DNA of 64,000 nt from NCBI RefSeq assembly GCF_018324685.1, contig NZ_AP023354.1, forward strand, positions 310,001 to 374,000, in the 5' to 3' direction. The stretch is from Actinocatenispora sera (GTDB lineage: Bacteria > Actinomycetota > Actinomycetes > Mycobacteriales > Micromonosporaceae). Of this stretch, positions 41,429 to 49,855 are shown one piece after another. The position numbers and the translations under genes are program-made. Below the pieces are notes generated by a model. It had not been told where the DNA came from and made no database searches. It was given only the letters and a program-made list of their open reading frames with translations. Position 1 is the stretch's first letter, and each line of letters starts with the position of its first letter.

Positions 41429-41445
41429 ATACCCCCCTACCGTAT
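41429..41445 (-). promoter_or_regulatory. Candidate CsoR operator
   Basis: ATACCCCCCTACCGTAT, 34 bases upstream of csoR, has ATAC/GTAT half-sites around a C-rich/G-rich core, like operators described for CsoR. It is inferred to autoregulate the copper operon. Confidence 0.65.
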
Positions 41446-41576
41446 CCAACCACGGAGCGGAGCGACCTGGATGCGAACGGATCAATTCCCGAAACAATGT
41501 GAGTGGCACGCCGGGGGCGACTTGCGATCGACTGACGGTTACTCCTAATGTGACTCCCCGTCTGACCGGATGTCTG

Positions 41577-41749
41577 CCGCCTGCCCGTGGGCGGCACCGG
41601 GCGACACCGCCGAGTTGCCGCGCGAGCCGCCTCCCCTGGCGCTGGCCGGCGAGCCGGGGACCCACTCCCTGGGGTGAGTCCACGACCTCCGGGTCGTGGT
41701 AGGGCGCACTTCTTCCCCGCCCGAACCCGTCAGCTAACCCGGTAGGCGG
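41577..41749 (+). ncRNA. c-di-AMP riboswitch (ydaO-yuaA type)
   Basis: The leader of the NlpC/P60 gene carries the ydaO hallmarks. CCGCCTGCC (41577-41585) pairs with GGTAGGCGG (41741-41749) as P1. The conserved 3' block GAACCCGTCAGCTAACC lies at 41723-41739, and GGGCGCACTTCTTCC precedes it. Hairpins in between (for example ACGACCTCCGGGTCGT) fit the known branched fold. In actinomycetes this riboswitch controls cell-wall hydrolase genes, usually turning them off when c-di-AMP is high. Confidence 0.85.
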
Positions 41750-41775
41750 TGCGAGGAAGAAGGAGCCGGCTGCCG

Positions 41776-42762
41776 GTGCCCACCTCCGCTGTCATGGCGC
41801 GACCGCTGCGGGCCTTCGGCCTGCTGCTGCTGGCCGCGCTCACCGCGATGGCCCTGTTGCTGCTCGGTACCCCGGCGCACGCGACACCGTCCGAGGCCGA
41901 GCTGACCAAGCAGATCGACGCCAAGTCCAAGCAGTTCGACAAGGCCGTCCAGGAGTACGACAAGGTCCAGGACCAGTTGACCTCCAGCAAGAAGAAGGAA
42001 AAGGCGGTCAACAAGAAGCTCAAGCCGCTGCAGAAGAAGGTCGACGCGGCGGAGCAGGCGGTCGGCAAGATGGCCGCCGCCGCGTACCGCGGGGGCAAGC
42101 CCGGAGCGGTCAACGCCATCCTCTCCGACGGCTCCGCCAGTACCCTGCTCGACTCGCTCTCGCTGCTCGACCAGCTGGCGCGCAACCAGAGCAAGCAGAT
42201 CGCCGAGTTCAGCAAGGCGAAGGCCGCGCTGGACAAGCAGAAGGCGGCGCTGGACACCGCGATCGGCAAGCAGACGCAGGCGAAGCAGAAGCTCGCCGAC
42301 CAGAAGAAGTCGCTCGACAAGGACGTGCAGAAGCTGCGCGACCTGCGCACCCAGGCGTACGGGTCGCCCACGAACTACGACACCAACGTCGACTACGGCC
42401 CGGCGCCGAACCTGCCCGGCAGCGCCGGCAAGGCGGTCGACTACGCGTGGGCGCAGCTCGGCAAGCCGTACAACATGGGTTCCGCGGGGCCCGACGCGTT
42501 CGACTGCTCCGGCCTGACCATGATGGCCTGGAACGCCGCCGGGTACTCGCTCGCGCACAGCTCGTACACCCAGTACAGCCAGACGCACCGGATCAGCCGG
42601 GACCAGCTGCAGGCCGGTGACCTGGTGTTCTACAGCGGGAACGAGCACGTCGCGATCTACATCGGCGGCGGTCAGGTGATCCACGCACCGACCTACGGCG
42701 AGCCGGTGCAGAAGGCCAGCGTCGACATGATGCCGCCGGACGGCTACGGCCGGGTCGGCTGA
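41776..42762 (+). CDS. NlpC/P60 peptidoglycan endopeptidase (RipA-like)
   Basis: A 328-aa secreted protein: signal peptide (FGLLLLAALTAMALLLLGTP, cleavage after AHA), a long coiled coil (about residues 40-195) rich in Lys/Gln, and a C-terminal NlpC/P60 domain with catalytic Cys in FDCSGLTMMAWNAAG (near 243) and His in NEHVAIYIGGG (near 291). It cuts peptide stems in peptidoglycan. GTG 41776 is chosen because AAGGAG lies 10 bases before it. A c-di-AMP riboswitch leads the transcript and an 18-bp hairpin ends it. Confidence 0.93.
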   Translation: MPTSAVMARPLRAFGLLLLAALTAMALLLLGTPAHATPSEAELTKQIDAKSKQFDKAVQEYDKVQDQLTSSKKKEKAVNKKLKPLQKKVDAAEQAVGKMAAAAYRGGKPGAVNAILSDGSASTLLDSLSLLDQLARNQSKQIAEFSKAKAALDKQKAALDTAIGKQTQAKQKLADQKKSLDKDVQKLRDLRTQAYGSPTNYDTNVDYGPAPNLPGSAGKAVDYAWAQLGKPYNMGSAGPDAFDCSGLTMMAWNAAGYSLAHSSYTQYSQTHRISRDQLQAGDLVFYSGNEHVAIYIGGGQVIHAPTYGEPVQKASVDMMPPDGYGRVG

Positions 42763-42789
42763 GCAGACAAGCCTTACCCCCACCCCCAC

Positions 42790-42835
42790 GCGACGCCGGT
42801 ACCGGAGCCTCCCCCGTCTCCGGCACCGGCGTCGC
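42790..42835 (+). terminator. Terminator of the NlpC/P60 gene
   Basis: GCGACGCCGGTACCGGAG (42790-42807) and CTCCGGCACCGGCGTCGC (42818-42835) pair over 17 of 18 positions around a 10-nt loop, starting 28 bases after the stop codon. Confidence 0.8.
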
Positions 42836-43035
42836 GGTCTGTGCCGCGCCGTGGCCACTGGCCCGGCGACGGCGAGGACCGCCAGCCAGGATCTCGCTGT
42901 GACCCGCCCGTACCGGACCGGTAAGCTCGATGCGGGCCCGCGGGGCATGGCAGGGGCACGCGGCGACAGCCGGGAGCCCCGGATCGCCCCAGGACCCCAC
43001 GGATGGCCGGTTCAGCAGCCACAACGCCGGCCGCT

Positions 43036-43108
43036 GCCCTCGTAGCTCAGGGGATAGAGCACCGCTCTCCTAAAGCGGGTGTCGCAGGTTCGAATCCTGC
43101 CGGGGGCA
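43036..43108 (+). tRNA. tRNA-Arg (CCT)
   Basis: A 73-nt cloverleaf: acceptor GCCCTCG with CGGGGGC (one T-G pair), D arm GCTC/GAGC, anticodon stem CCGCT/AGCGG with loop CTCCTAA (anticodon CCT), T arm GCAGG-TTCGAAT-CCTGC, discriminator A. CCA is not encoded. It reads AGG codons, which are rare in such GC-rich genes. No integrated element is attached. Confidence 0.95.
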
Positions 43109-43224
43109 CAACACGACATCGCCCGGTGCGCCCAGCGCAGCGGTGCGGCACCCGGCGGGGTCAGGAACCCGACCGGCCGCGCGGCGCCCGTCACTCCCGA
43201 GCCGGGCGAGACGTGTCCAGGCGG

Positions 43225-44094
43225 TCACTTGGTGGCGAGGACCTCGCGGAGTCGGCGGGCGAAGGCCTCGGGCTGGCCGGCGTAGCCGTGCTCCCCGCCG
43301 ACGAATCCGCCGTGATGGCTCGGGAAGACCGTCGCCTCCTGGCCGAGCAGCGCGGCGGTCGCCGTCGCGGTACGGGCGGTGAAGGTGCCGGCGGACTCCT
43401 CGCCGACGGCGATGATCACCCGGGTCGGCGCCGCGGTCAGCGCCGCGACGTCCGGCCGGTAGTCGGTGATCGCCAGCGCACGGTCGGACAGCAGCGGGTC
43501 GTCGCGGTTGCCGTCGTCCTCGGTGGGCATCCCGTACGCGGCCGGGTCCGGTGCCGGCTGGGCGAAGTACTCGTCGGTGAACTCACCCCGCCACGAGGTC
43601 ATCGCGACGAACGCGGCCATCCCGGCACCCCACCCCTTCGCCTGGTACGCGGCGAGGAAGCCGTCCCGCGCGCGGACCGCCGCGGCGGCGTCGGGCAGCA
43701 CCGGGAGCATCGGCGGTTCGTGCGCGACCAGCGTGGCCACGTCGTTCGGGTACGCGGCGACCAGCGCCAGCGCGGTCACCGCGCCGCCGCTGCTGGCGAA
43801 CAGCTCGACCGGGCCGGCGTCGAGCGCCCCGATCAGCGCGTGCACGTCCGCCGCCTGGGTCTGCGGGGTCTGGTCGACCCGCCCGTCCGAGCGGGTGCTG
43901 CGGCCGAGGCCGCGCGGGTCGTAGGTGATCACGGTGCGGTCCGGGAACTGCGCCACCAGCGCGGTGAACCCGGAGGCGTCCATCGGTTGGCCGATCATCA
44001 CCAGCGGCGGCGTGCCGTCGGCGGTCGGCAGCGGTCCGTGCACGTCGTAGGTGATCTCGGCGCCATCGGTGGGCACTACGCGTGTCGTCGTCAT
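43225..44094 (-). CDS. Alpha/beta hydrolase
   Basis: A 289-aa alpha/beta-fold hydrolase. The oxyanion region is LVMIGQPMDASGF, the acid strand VITYDPRGLGRSTRSDGR, the nucleophile elbow FASSGGAVTALALVA (Ser in SSGG), and the catalytic His in PSHHGGFVGGEHGYAG. The family includes esterases and epoxide-type hydrolases. The substrate is unknown. It converges on tRNA-Arg. Confidence 0.87.
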   Translation of the reverse strand: MTTTRVVPTDGAEITYDVHGPLPTADGTPPLVMIGQPMDASGFTALVAQFPDRTVITYDPRGLGRSTRSDGRVDQTPQTQAADVHALIGALDAGPVELFASSGGAVTALALVAAYPNDVATLVAHEPPMLPVLPDAAAAVRARDGFLAAYQAKGWGAGMAAFVAMTSWRGEFTDEYFAQPAPDPAAYGMPTEDDGNRDDPLLSDRALAITDYRPDVAALTAAPTRVIIAVGEESAGTFTARTATATAALLGQEATVFPSHHGGFVGGEHGYAGQPEAFARRLREVLATK

Positions 44095-44257
44095 ACCGGT
44101 ACCGACGGCGGCGCCGGAAAGAACTCATCGGCGCCGGCGCAGCCCGGCCACATCCGGTTCGTCGCGGACCGATGATTCCCGCGCGGCGGCGCCGTCGGTA
44201 CTGGCGACGGTCGGTGCCGGCACGGGGCGGCGCCGACCCCTTTCGACGGGAGACGGT

Positions 44258-44794
44258 GTGGACGAGGTGGTGATCGGCGCGGCGCCGCGGCCCGAGCCGG
44301 TACTGGCCGGGTCGTGGCTGACGGTGCTCGGTGGGATGCTGGACTTCCACCGGGCGACGCTGGTGTGGAAGTGCAGCGGGCTGACCGACGCCGAGCTGCG
44401 GCGGCGACCGCTGCGCTCGGAGCTGAGCCTGCTCGGGCTGCTGCGCCACCTGCAGGGCGCGGAGCGGTACTGGTTCGGGGTTCGGATCGGCGGCACGACG
44501 CCGGCGTTCCACCCGTACCGGATGTACCGGACCGCGCAGGGTGAGCAATGGTACGACGAGGCGGACCCGACGCCGGCGAGCGAGGTGTACGCGGACTATC
44601 TCGCCGCCTGTGCCGAGTCACGCGCGGTCCACCGGCGCCTCGGCGAGGCCGACCTCGATCGGCTCGTCGACAACGACGAGTTCGGGCCGGCGAGCGTCCG
44701 GTTCGTACTGCTGCACCTGGTGGAGGAGTACGCGCGCCACGTCGGCCACGCCGACCTGCTGCGCGAGACGATCGACGGCACCACGGGCGAGTGA
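44258..44794 (+). CDS. DinB superfamily protein (DUF664)
   Basis: A 178-aa four-helix-bundle protein: WLTVLGGMLDFHRATLVWKC, the DUF664 word LRSELSLLGLLRHLQGAERY, and HLVEEYARHVGHADLLRETI at the end, where His residues bind metal. Members include mycothiol-dependent enzymes. The GTG at 44258 follows ACGGGAGA. The exact reaction is unknown. Confidence 0.88.
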   Translation: MDEVVIGAAPRPEPVLAGSWLTVLGGMLDFHRATLVWKCSGLTDAELRRRPLRSELSLLGLLRHLQGAERYWFGVRIGGTTPAFHPYRMYRTAQGEQWYDEADPTPASEVYADYLAACAESRAVHRRLGEADLDRLVDNDEFGPASVRFVLLHLVEEYARHVGHADLLRETIDGTTGE

Positions 44795-44872
44795 TTCGGT
44801 CGCGGGCGGCCCCAGACGCGCGGGTACGTCGGTCACCCGCGACCCGCGGTCTCGGCACGACGGGCGAGGGCG

Positions 44873-45586
44873 TCAGTCGCGGGCGGCCCGCGGCTCCGGT
44901 ACGACGGGGCCGGGGGGCACGGCGGCGGCGCCGCCGGTCCACCGGCTGCGGGCGAGCAGCCGGTCGAGGCCGGCGAAGGCACCGAGCAGCACGAGGCCGA
45001 GCAGTACCACGAACGCCAGGTTGCGCACCGTCGCGGCGTAGCCGAGGTCCGTGACGTTCAGGAACGGGTACGGGTACCAGCCGCTCGCCGCGCCGTGCGC
45101 GAGGGTGTAGCCGATCCACAGCAGCGGCCAGACCAGCGCGCAGCCGAGCGAGGCGAGGTCGATCCGCCGGCGCGGGCCGAACAGCAACCAGCCGACCACC
45201 GCGATCGGCGGCGCCGCGTAGTGGAACATCAGGTTGAGCCACCAGGCCAGCCCGGTCGGATGGCTGTCACCGGCCAGGACCAGCGCGAACACCAGGCCGG
45301 TGACGGTGATGCCGAGCAGCGCGTCGAGCCGCAGCACCCGGCGCAGCCTCCCGTCGGCGGCCGGCCGTACCGCCCGGACGGCGCAGTCGGCGAGCACCAG
45401 GATGTTGCTCTGGATGGTGAAGAAGCTGAACGTGCGGACCAGCCGGGCCGCGACCGACACGCCGGGGTCACCGTCCCCGCCGGTGCAGACGAGGACGACC
45501 TGCGCGACGAGCGCGGCGCCGATCAGTACGGCGAGTACGCCGTGCCAGGCGCGCCCGACCCGGTGGAGCGCACGCTCGGTGTCCAT
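44873..45586 (-). CDS. Pr6Pr family membrane protein
   Basis: A 237-aa protein with six predicted membrane segments. The family pattern is visible in FSFFTIQSNILVLADCAVRA, LMFHYAAPPIAVVGWLLFG and GWYPYPFLNVTDLGYA. No function is established for the family; it resembles FAR-17a/AIG1-like proteins. It lies upstream of, but 63 bases away from, the end of the carotenoid operon on the same strand. Confidence 0.82.
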   Translation of the reverse strand: MDTERALHRVGRAWHGVLAVLIGAALVAQVVLVCTGGDGDPGVSVAARLVRTFSFFTIQSNILVLADCAVRAVRPAADGRLRRVLRLDALLGITVTGLVFALVLAGDSHPTGLAWWLNLMFHYAAPPIAVVGWLLFGPRRRIDLASLGCALVWPLLWIGYTLAHGAASGWYPYPFLNVTDLGYAATVRNLAFVVLLGLVLLGAFAGLDRLLARSRWTGGAAAVPPGPVVPEPRAARD

Positions 45587-45649
45587 GGCGCCTGACGCTA
45601 CCGGCCGCGCGCCCGTCCGTACCGGTCCGACACCGCTGCGGTTGGGTGG

Positions 45650-46984
45650 TCAGCGCCGGGCGGTCGCGGCGAGCCAGCCCGCGGTGGCCCGAACCATCCC
45701 CGGGATCGGCGTACCGGCGAGGATTCTCGCCTCGTCCCGCCGGGTGGACGTGCCGTCCAGGAAGCCGAGGATCCGGTCCGGTGGGTGTCGGGTCAGCAAC
45801 TCGGTGAACAGTCGCGGGCCGTCCACCAGGCCGCGGTCGATCGCCCGCAGCAGGATCGCGTCGTACCGCAGGTGCCGCGCCGGGTACGGGCGCGGCGGCA
45901 CCGGGTCGGCCCCGGCGGCGAGCCGGGCCGCGACCACCCGCGCCTGCCGCAGCATGGTGGCGAACGTGTAGCCGGTGGCCGGCCGGGTCGCGCCACCGGC
46001 GGTACCCAGCCGGTACACGTGCGGTGCGACCCGGCGGGCGAACCGGCCGTCGGTCATCGGGATGACGCCGTCCTCGATGGACTCCACGATCGCGCCGGCG
46101 ACGCCGAGCCGGTCGCACAGCCGGTCCAGCGCCGCATCGTAGTCCGCGGGCGCGAGCCGGGACCGGGAGAACACCGTGTACTCCACCAGCGCCTCGTGCC
46201 GGTCGACCGGCAGCACGTAGCCGAACGCGAGCCCGGACTCCGGCTGCGGCACGGTGAAGTCCATCAGCGTGGCCGCGGCCGGGTCGAGCCCGGCGCCGGA
46301 CAGCCAGCGACCGCGGAAGTGCTGCAGCAGCGTCGTGGTGCCCGGCCGGTCCGGTGGTCGCGGACGCGAGTCGAACACCCAGCGCGCGGTCACCTGGCCG
46401 GCGTCGGTGTCCAGGACCACCCCGCCGGTGTCCGGCCCGTCCTGCCCGACCAGGCCGACGGGCTGGCCCGACGGAGCCGGCTGGCCCGGCTGGCCCGGCG
46501 GCGCCAGCTGGCCCGGCGGAGCCGGCGCAACGGTCTCGCCCGGCCGGTTCCCGCCCTCGCCCGGCCCGGCCGGCGGATCCGCGCGCGCCGGCCGGATCGC
46601 GCGGACCGAGGCCGGCATCCAGCGCACGGCCGGGCCGGCCGCTCCGGCAGCGCCCGCCGCGGGCGGCGCACACCGCTGCCGCACCTCCCGGTAGAAGTCC
46701 GCCGAGCGGACCATCGCGTACGAGACCGGCGCCAGCTCGCGCGCACCGCCGTCCGGGCCGACCACCCGCAGCCTCGACCACCGCCGGCGCACCGCCGGCT
46801 CGACCGGGCTGGTACCGCCGTCCCAGAAGCACCAGGTGCGATCGTTCCCGGTGTGCGACACCGGATCCAGCACCGCCACCGACACCCGGACGCCGGCCGC
46901 GGCGAGCGCGTGCAGCAGGCAGTGCGCCGCTCCGCCGCCGCCGACCAGCGCGACGTCGACGTCGGTGCCGTGCCCGCTGGTCAT
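45650..46984 (-). CDS. crtY: Lycopene cyclase (CrtY type)
   Basis: A 444-aa flavoprotein-like cyclase that closes the ionone rings of lycopene. The dinucleotide-binding start is VALVGGGGAAHCLLHALAAA, then DRTWCFWDGGT, ESGLAFGYVLPVDRHEALVE and GTAGGATRPATGYTFATMLR, as in CrtY/CrtL. An unusual insert of about 55 residues (near 140-195) is a Pro/Gly/Gln-rich run with PPGQLAPPGQPGQ. The ATG at 46984 overlaps the crtI stop by four bases. The frame extends through crtI upstream, but that is an artefact. Confidence 0.85.
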   Translation of the reverse strand: MTSGHGTDVDVALVGGGGAAHCLLHALAAAGVRVSVAVLDPVSHTGNDRTWCFWDGGTSPVEPAVRRRWSRLRVVGPDGGARELAPVSYAMVRSADFYREVRQRCAPPAAGAAGAAGPAVRWMPASVRAIRPARADPPAGPGEGGNRPGETVAPAPPGQLAPPGQPGQPAPSGQPVGLVGQDGPDTGGVVLDTDAGQVTARWVFDSRPRPPDRPGTTTLLQHFRGRWLSGAGLDPAAATLMDFTVPQPESGLAFGYVLPVDRHEALVEYTVFSRSRLAPADYDAALDRLCDRLGVAGAIVESIEDGVIPMTDGRFARRVAPHVYRLGTAGGATRPATGYTFATMLRQARVVAARLAAGADPVPPRPYPARHLRYDAILLRAIDRGLVDGPRLFTELLTRHPPDRILGFLDGTSTRRDEARILAGTPIPGMVRATAGWLAATARR

Positions 46985-48468
46985 GGCCGGGACGGTACCG
47001 GGCCGGTGATGCGCTCGGCGGCGAGCCGGCCGGAGACCAGTACCATCGGCACCCCGACGCCGGGCTGGGTGCCGGAGCCGACGAAGACCACATTGGACAG
47101 TCCGGGCGCCCGGTTGCCCGGCCGCAGCGGCCCGGTCTGGCCGAACGTGTGCGCCGCCGCGAACGGGGTACCGGCAGCCATCCCCGCCGCGGCCCAGTCC
47201 GCCGGGGTCACCAGCACCCGCTCGGTCACCGCGGCGGACAGCCCGACGTACCCTCTCGACTCCGCCGTGGACAGCAGCTCCTCGGCGTACCGCGGGCCGA
47301 ACTCCGCCCAGTCGATCGGTCGCCGGTGGGCCAGGTTCGGGGTGGGCGCGAGGAGGTAGTACGTGTGGTGCCCGGGCGGCGCGAGCGACGGGTCGGTCCG
47401 GCTCGGGTTGGTGATCAGCAGCGACGGGTCGCGCATCGGCACCCCGCGGTCGATCACGTCGTCGAACACCGGCCGCCACGACCGTCCGAAGTGGACGTTG
47501 TGGTGCGCGATCCCGCGATACGACGCGCTCGCGCCGAGGTGCAGCAGCACGCAGGACGGCGAGTACCGCAACCGGCGCGGCCGGCGGCCGAGCAGGTCCC
47601 GGTACGCCACCGGCAGGTCCGGGTTGAGCACCACGGCGTCGGCGGCGAACCGCTGCCCGCCCGCCGTCGTGACCCCGGTGGCCCGGTCGCCGCGCCGCTC
47701 GATCCCGGTCACCTCGGTGCCGTACCGGATGTCCACGCCGTGCTTGGCGGCCACGTCGGCCATCGCCTGCGCGACCGCGGCGATTCCGCCGCGCGGGAAG
47801 TACACCCCGGCGATCGTGTCCAGGTACGAGATGACCGCGTAGAGCGCGAGCGCCCGGTGCGGCGCGACCCCGGCGTACAGCGACTGGAACGAGAAGATCC
47901 GGCGGGTACGCGGGTCGCGGAAGAACTGGCCGATCTTCGCGTCCAGGCTGCGGAAGCCGCCCGCGGCGGCGAGCCGGACCAGGTTCGGCGTCAGCAGCTC
48001 GGTCGGCCGGTCGAAGTTGCGGTCGATGAAGTCGTGCCACTCGATCCGGTACAGGTGCCGCGCGTAGTCGACGAAGCGCAGGTACCCGTCGGCCTCCCGG
48101 GGACCGCACAGCGCGGCGATCTCGCCGGCCATCGCGGCGGTGTCGGTCCGCACGTCCAACGTGGAGCCGTCCGGAAAGTGCGCGCGGTAGGCCGGATCCA
48201 GCCGGGTCAGCGTCAACCAGTCGGCCAGCTCCTCGCCGACCGCGGCGAGCGTGTCGCCGATCAGCTGCGGTACGGTCAGCACCGTCGGCCCGGCGTCGAA
48301 CCGGAAACCGTTGCGGCGCAACAGTCCTGCCCGGCCGCCAGGCCTCTCGTCGCGCTCCAGCAGGGTCACCGCGCGGCCCGCGCCGGCCAGCCGGATCGCC
48401 GCGGCGAGACCGCCGAGCCCGGCCCCGACGACCACCACCCGGTCGACCCGCCCCGGTACGGTCTTCAC
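46981..48468 (-). CDS. crtI: Phytoene desaturase
   Basis: A 495-aa FAD enzyme that desaturates phytoene to lycopene. VVVVGAGLGGLAAAIRLAGA is the FAD site, FRFDAGPTVLTVPQLI the family word after it. The C-terminal bacterial-phytoene-dehydrogenase signature is NVVFVGSGTQPGVGVPMVLV. GTG 48468 (VKTVPGRVDRVVVV) is chosen because the FAD strand follows directly; the upstream extension is basic and Cys-rich without a ribosome site. It is the middle gene of crtE-crtI-crtY. Confidence 0.92.
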   Translation of the reverse strand: MKTVPGRVDRVVVVGAGLGGLAAAIRLAGAGRAVTLLERDERPGGRAGLLRRNGFRFDAGPTVLTVPQLIGDTLAAVGEELADWLTLTRLDPAYRAHFPDGSTLDVRTDTAAMAGEIAALCGPREADGYLRFVDYARHLYRIEWHDFIDRNFDRPTELLTPNLVRLAAAGGFRSLDAKIGQFFRDPRTRRIFSFQSLYAGVAPHRALALYAVISYLDTIAGVYFPRGGIAAVAQAMADVAAKHGVDIRYGTEVTGIERRGDRATGVTTAGGQRFAADAVVLNPDLPVAYRDLLGRRPRRLRYSPSCVLLHLGASASYRGIAHHNVHFGRSWRPVFDDVIDRGVPMRDPSLLITNPSRTDPSLAPPGHHTYYLLAPTPNLAHRRPIDWAEFGPRYAEELLSTAESRGYVGLSAAVTERVLVTPADWAAAGMAAGTPFAAAHTFGQTGPLRPGNRAPGLSNVVFVGSGTQPGVGVPMVLVSGRLAAERITGPVPSRP

Positions 48469-48595
48469 GGGCCACCCCGGCGGCGCGGTGCGAGGCCTGC
48501 CGGCCCGGCACCGCAGCGGGAGGCACCGGGACCACAACGGCTGGGCTCGGCCGGCACCGTCCGCGGCGACCGGCTCGCAGGACGGCGGGTGGCGT

Positions 48596-49723
48596 TCATG
48601 CGAGGCGCTGGACGCACGCGAGCGCGAGCGCGCTCAGCCGGTCCCGGGCCACCGGGTCGATCGGCGCGGCCGCGAGCGCGGCCAGCCCGGCCGACACCCG
48701 GGCGGAGATCATCGTCTCCGCCTCGGCCCGCGCACCGGATTCGGTGATCGCGGCGGCCGCATCGGCGATCGCCGCATCGGAGGCGTCCGGGTCGCCGTAC
48801 ACCCGGTCCAGCCTCCGGTGCTGGGCCGGCGCGGCGAGCGAGAAGGCCAGCTCGGCGAGCACCGTCGGCTTGCCCTGCCGCAGGTCGGCGCCGACCGGCT
48901 TGCCGGTCACCGCGCTCTCGCCGTACACCCCGAGCAGGTCGTCGCGCAGCTGGAACGCCTCGCCCACCGCACCGCCGAACCGGTCGTACGCGGCGACCAC
49001 GTCCGGCGGCACCGCACCGGACAGCGCGGCGCCGAACTGCAGCGGCCGCTGCACCGTGTACGACGCGGACTTGAACCGGGCCACCTGTACCGCGGTGCCG
49101 ACCCCGGGCGCGCCATCCGCGCCGTGCAGAACGTCCAGATACTGCCCGGCGACCGCCTCGATGCGCATCTCGTCGTACTCGCGCCGCGCGCCCAGCAGCA
49201 CCGCCGCCGGCACCCCGGAGGTACCGATCAGCCGATCGGCCCAGACCGTGCACAGGTCGCCGAGCAGCACCGCCACCGAGTCACCGAACCTCGCCGGGTC
49301 GCCGCGCCAGCCGGCCGCCACGTGCCGTTCGCCGAACTGGCGGTGCAGCGTCGGCGCCCCCCGCCGGGTTGCCGCGGCGTCCATCACGTCGTCGTGGATC
49401 AGCGCGAACGCGTGCAGCAGCTCCAGCGCGCTCACCGCCCGCAGCACCGCCTCGTCGGCGCCGGTGGCAACCCCGCGGTACCCCCAGTAGCCGAACGCCG
49501 GCCGAAGGCGCTTGCCGCCGCCGAGGATCAGCTCGCGCAGCGGCGCCGCGGCGGCCGCCACCTCGGGTGACAGCGATCGAAGGGTGGCGATCTCGGCGGT
49601 GACGAACTCGTCCAGCACCGCGTCTACCCGCGCGGCGATCCCGGCGGCGCTGGCTCCGGTAGCCCCGGGGCCGGCGGCACGGGATCGGGTGGCGCCGCTG
49701 CGGGCGCCGGGGTGCGCAGCCAC
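48596..49723 (-). CDS. crtE: Geranylgeranyl diphosphate synthase (polyprenyl synthetase)
   Basis: A 375-aa trans-prenyltransferase. The first Asp-rich motif is IHDDVMD (residues 110-115), the second QLRDDLLG (258-265), a DDxxG form seen in several actinomycete enzymes. GGGKRLRPAFGYW binds diphosphate. It condenses isopentenyl diphosphate to C20 (or similar) chains for the carotenoid genes 128 bases downstream. The first 25 residues are low complexity. Chain length is inferred from context. Confidence 0.9.
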   Translation of the reverse strand: MAAHPGARSGATRSRAAGPGATGASAAGIAARVDAVLDEFVTAEIATLRSLSPEVAAAAAPLRELILGGGKRLRPAFGYWGYRGVATGADEAVLRAVSALELLHAFALIHDDVMDAAATRRGAPTLHRQFGERHVAAGWRGDPARFGDSVAVLLGDLCTVWADRLIGTSGVPAAVLLGARREYDEMRIEAVAGQYLDVLHGADGAPGVGTAVQVARFKSASYTVQRPLQFGAALSGAVPPDVVAAYDRFGGAVGEAFQLRDDLLGVYGESAVTGKPVGADLRQGKPTVLAELAFSLAAPAQHRRLDRVYGDPDASDAAIADAAAAITESGARAEAETMISARVSAGLAALAAAPIDPVARDRLSALALACVQRLA

Positions 49724-49855
49724 GACTCGAGCCTACCCAGCCGTACGCCCACGCCCCGCGCCTGGTTGGGTAGGGGTCGGCCTCGCCACCCCGCGACCCG
49801 GCCCGCCGGGCCGGACCGGCGCCCGGGTGGCCCGACTCGGTAGAAGGATGCGCGC

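Noticed and set aside
44091-45242. Reverse frame of 383 codons across the DinB gene
   Set aside because: Arg/Pro-rich shadow of DUF664 and part of the Pr6Pr gene; no domain seen.
45650-48535. Reverse frame of 961 codons that would fuse crtY to an upstream domain
   Set aside because: The upstream part is an alternative frame of crtI with no family pattern; the real cyclase starts at 46984 with an ATGA overlap.
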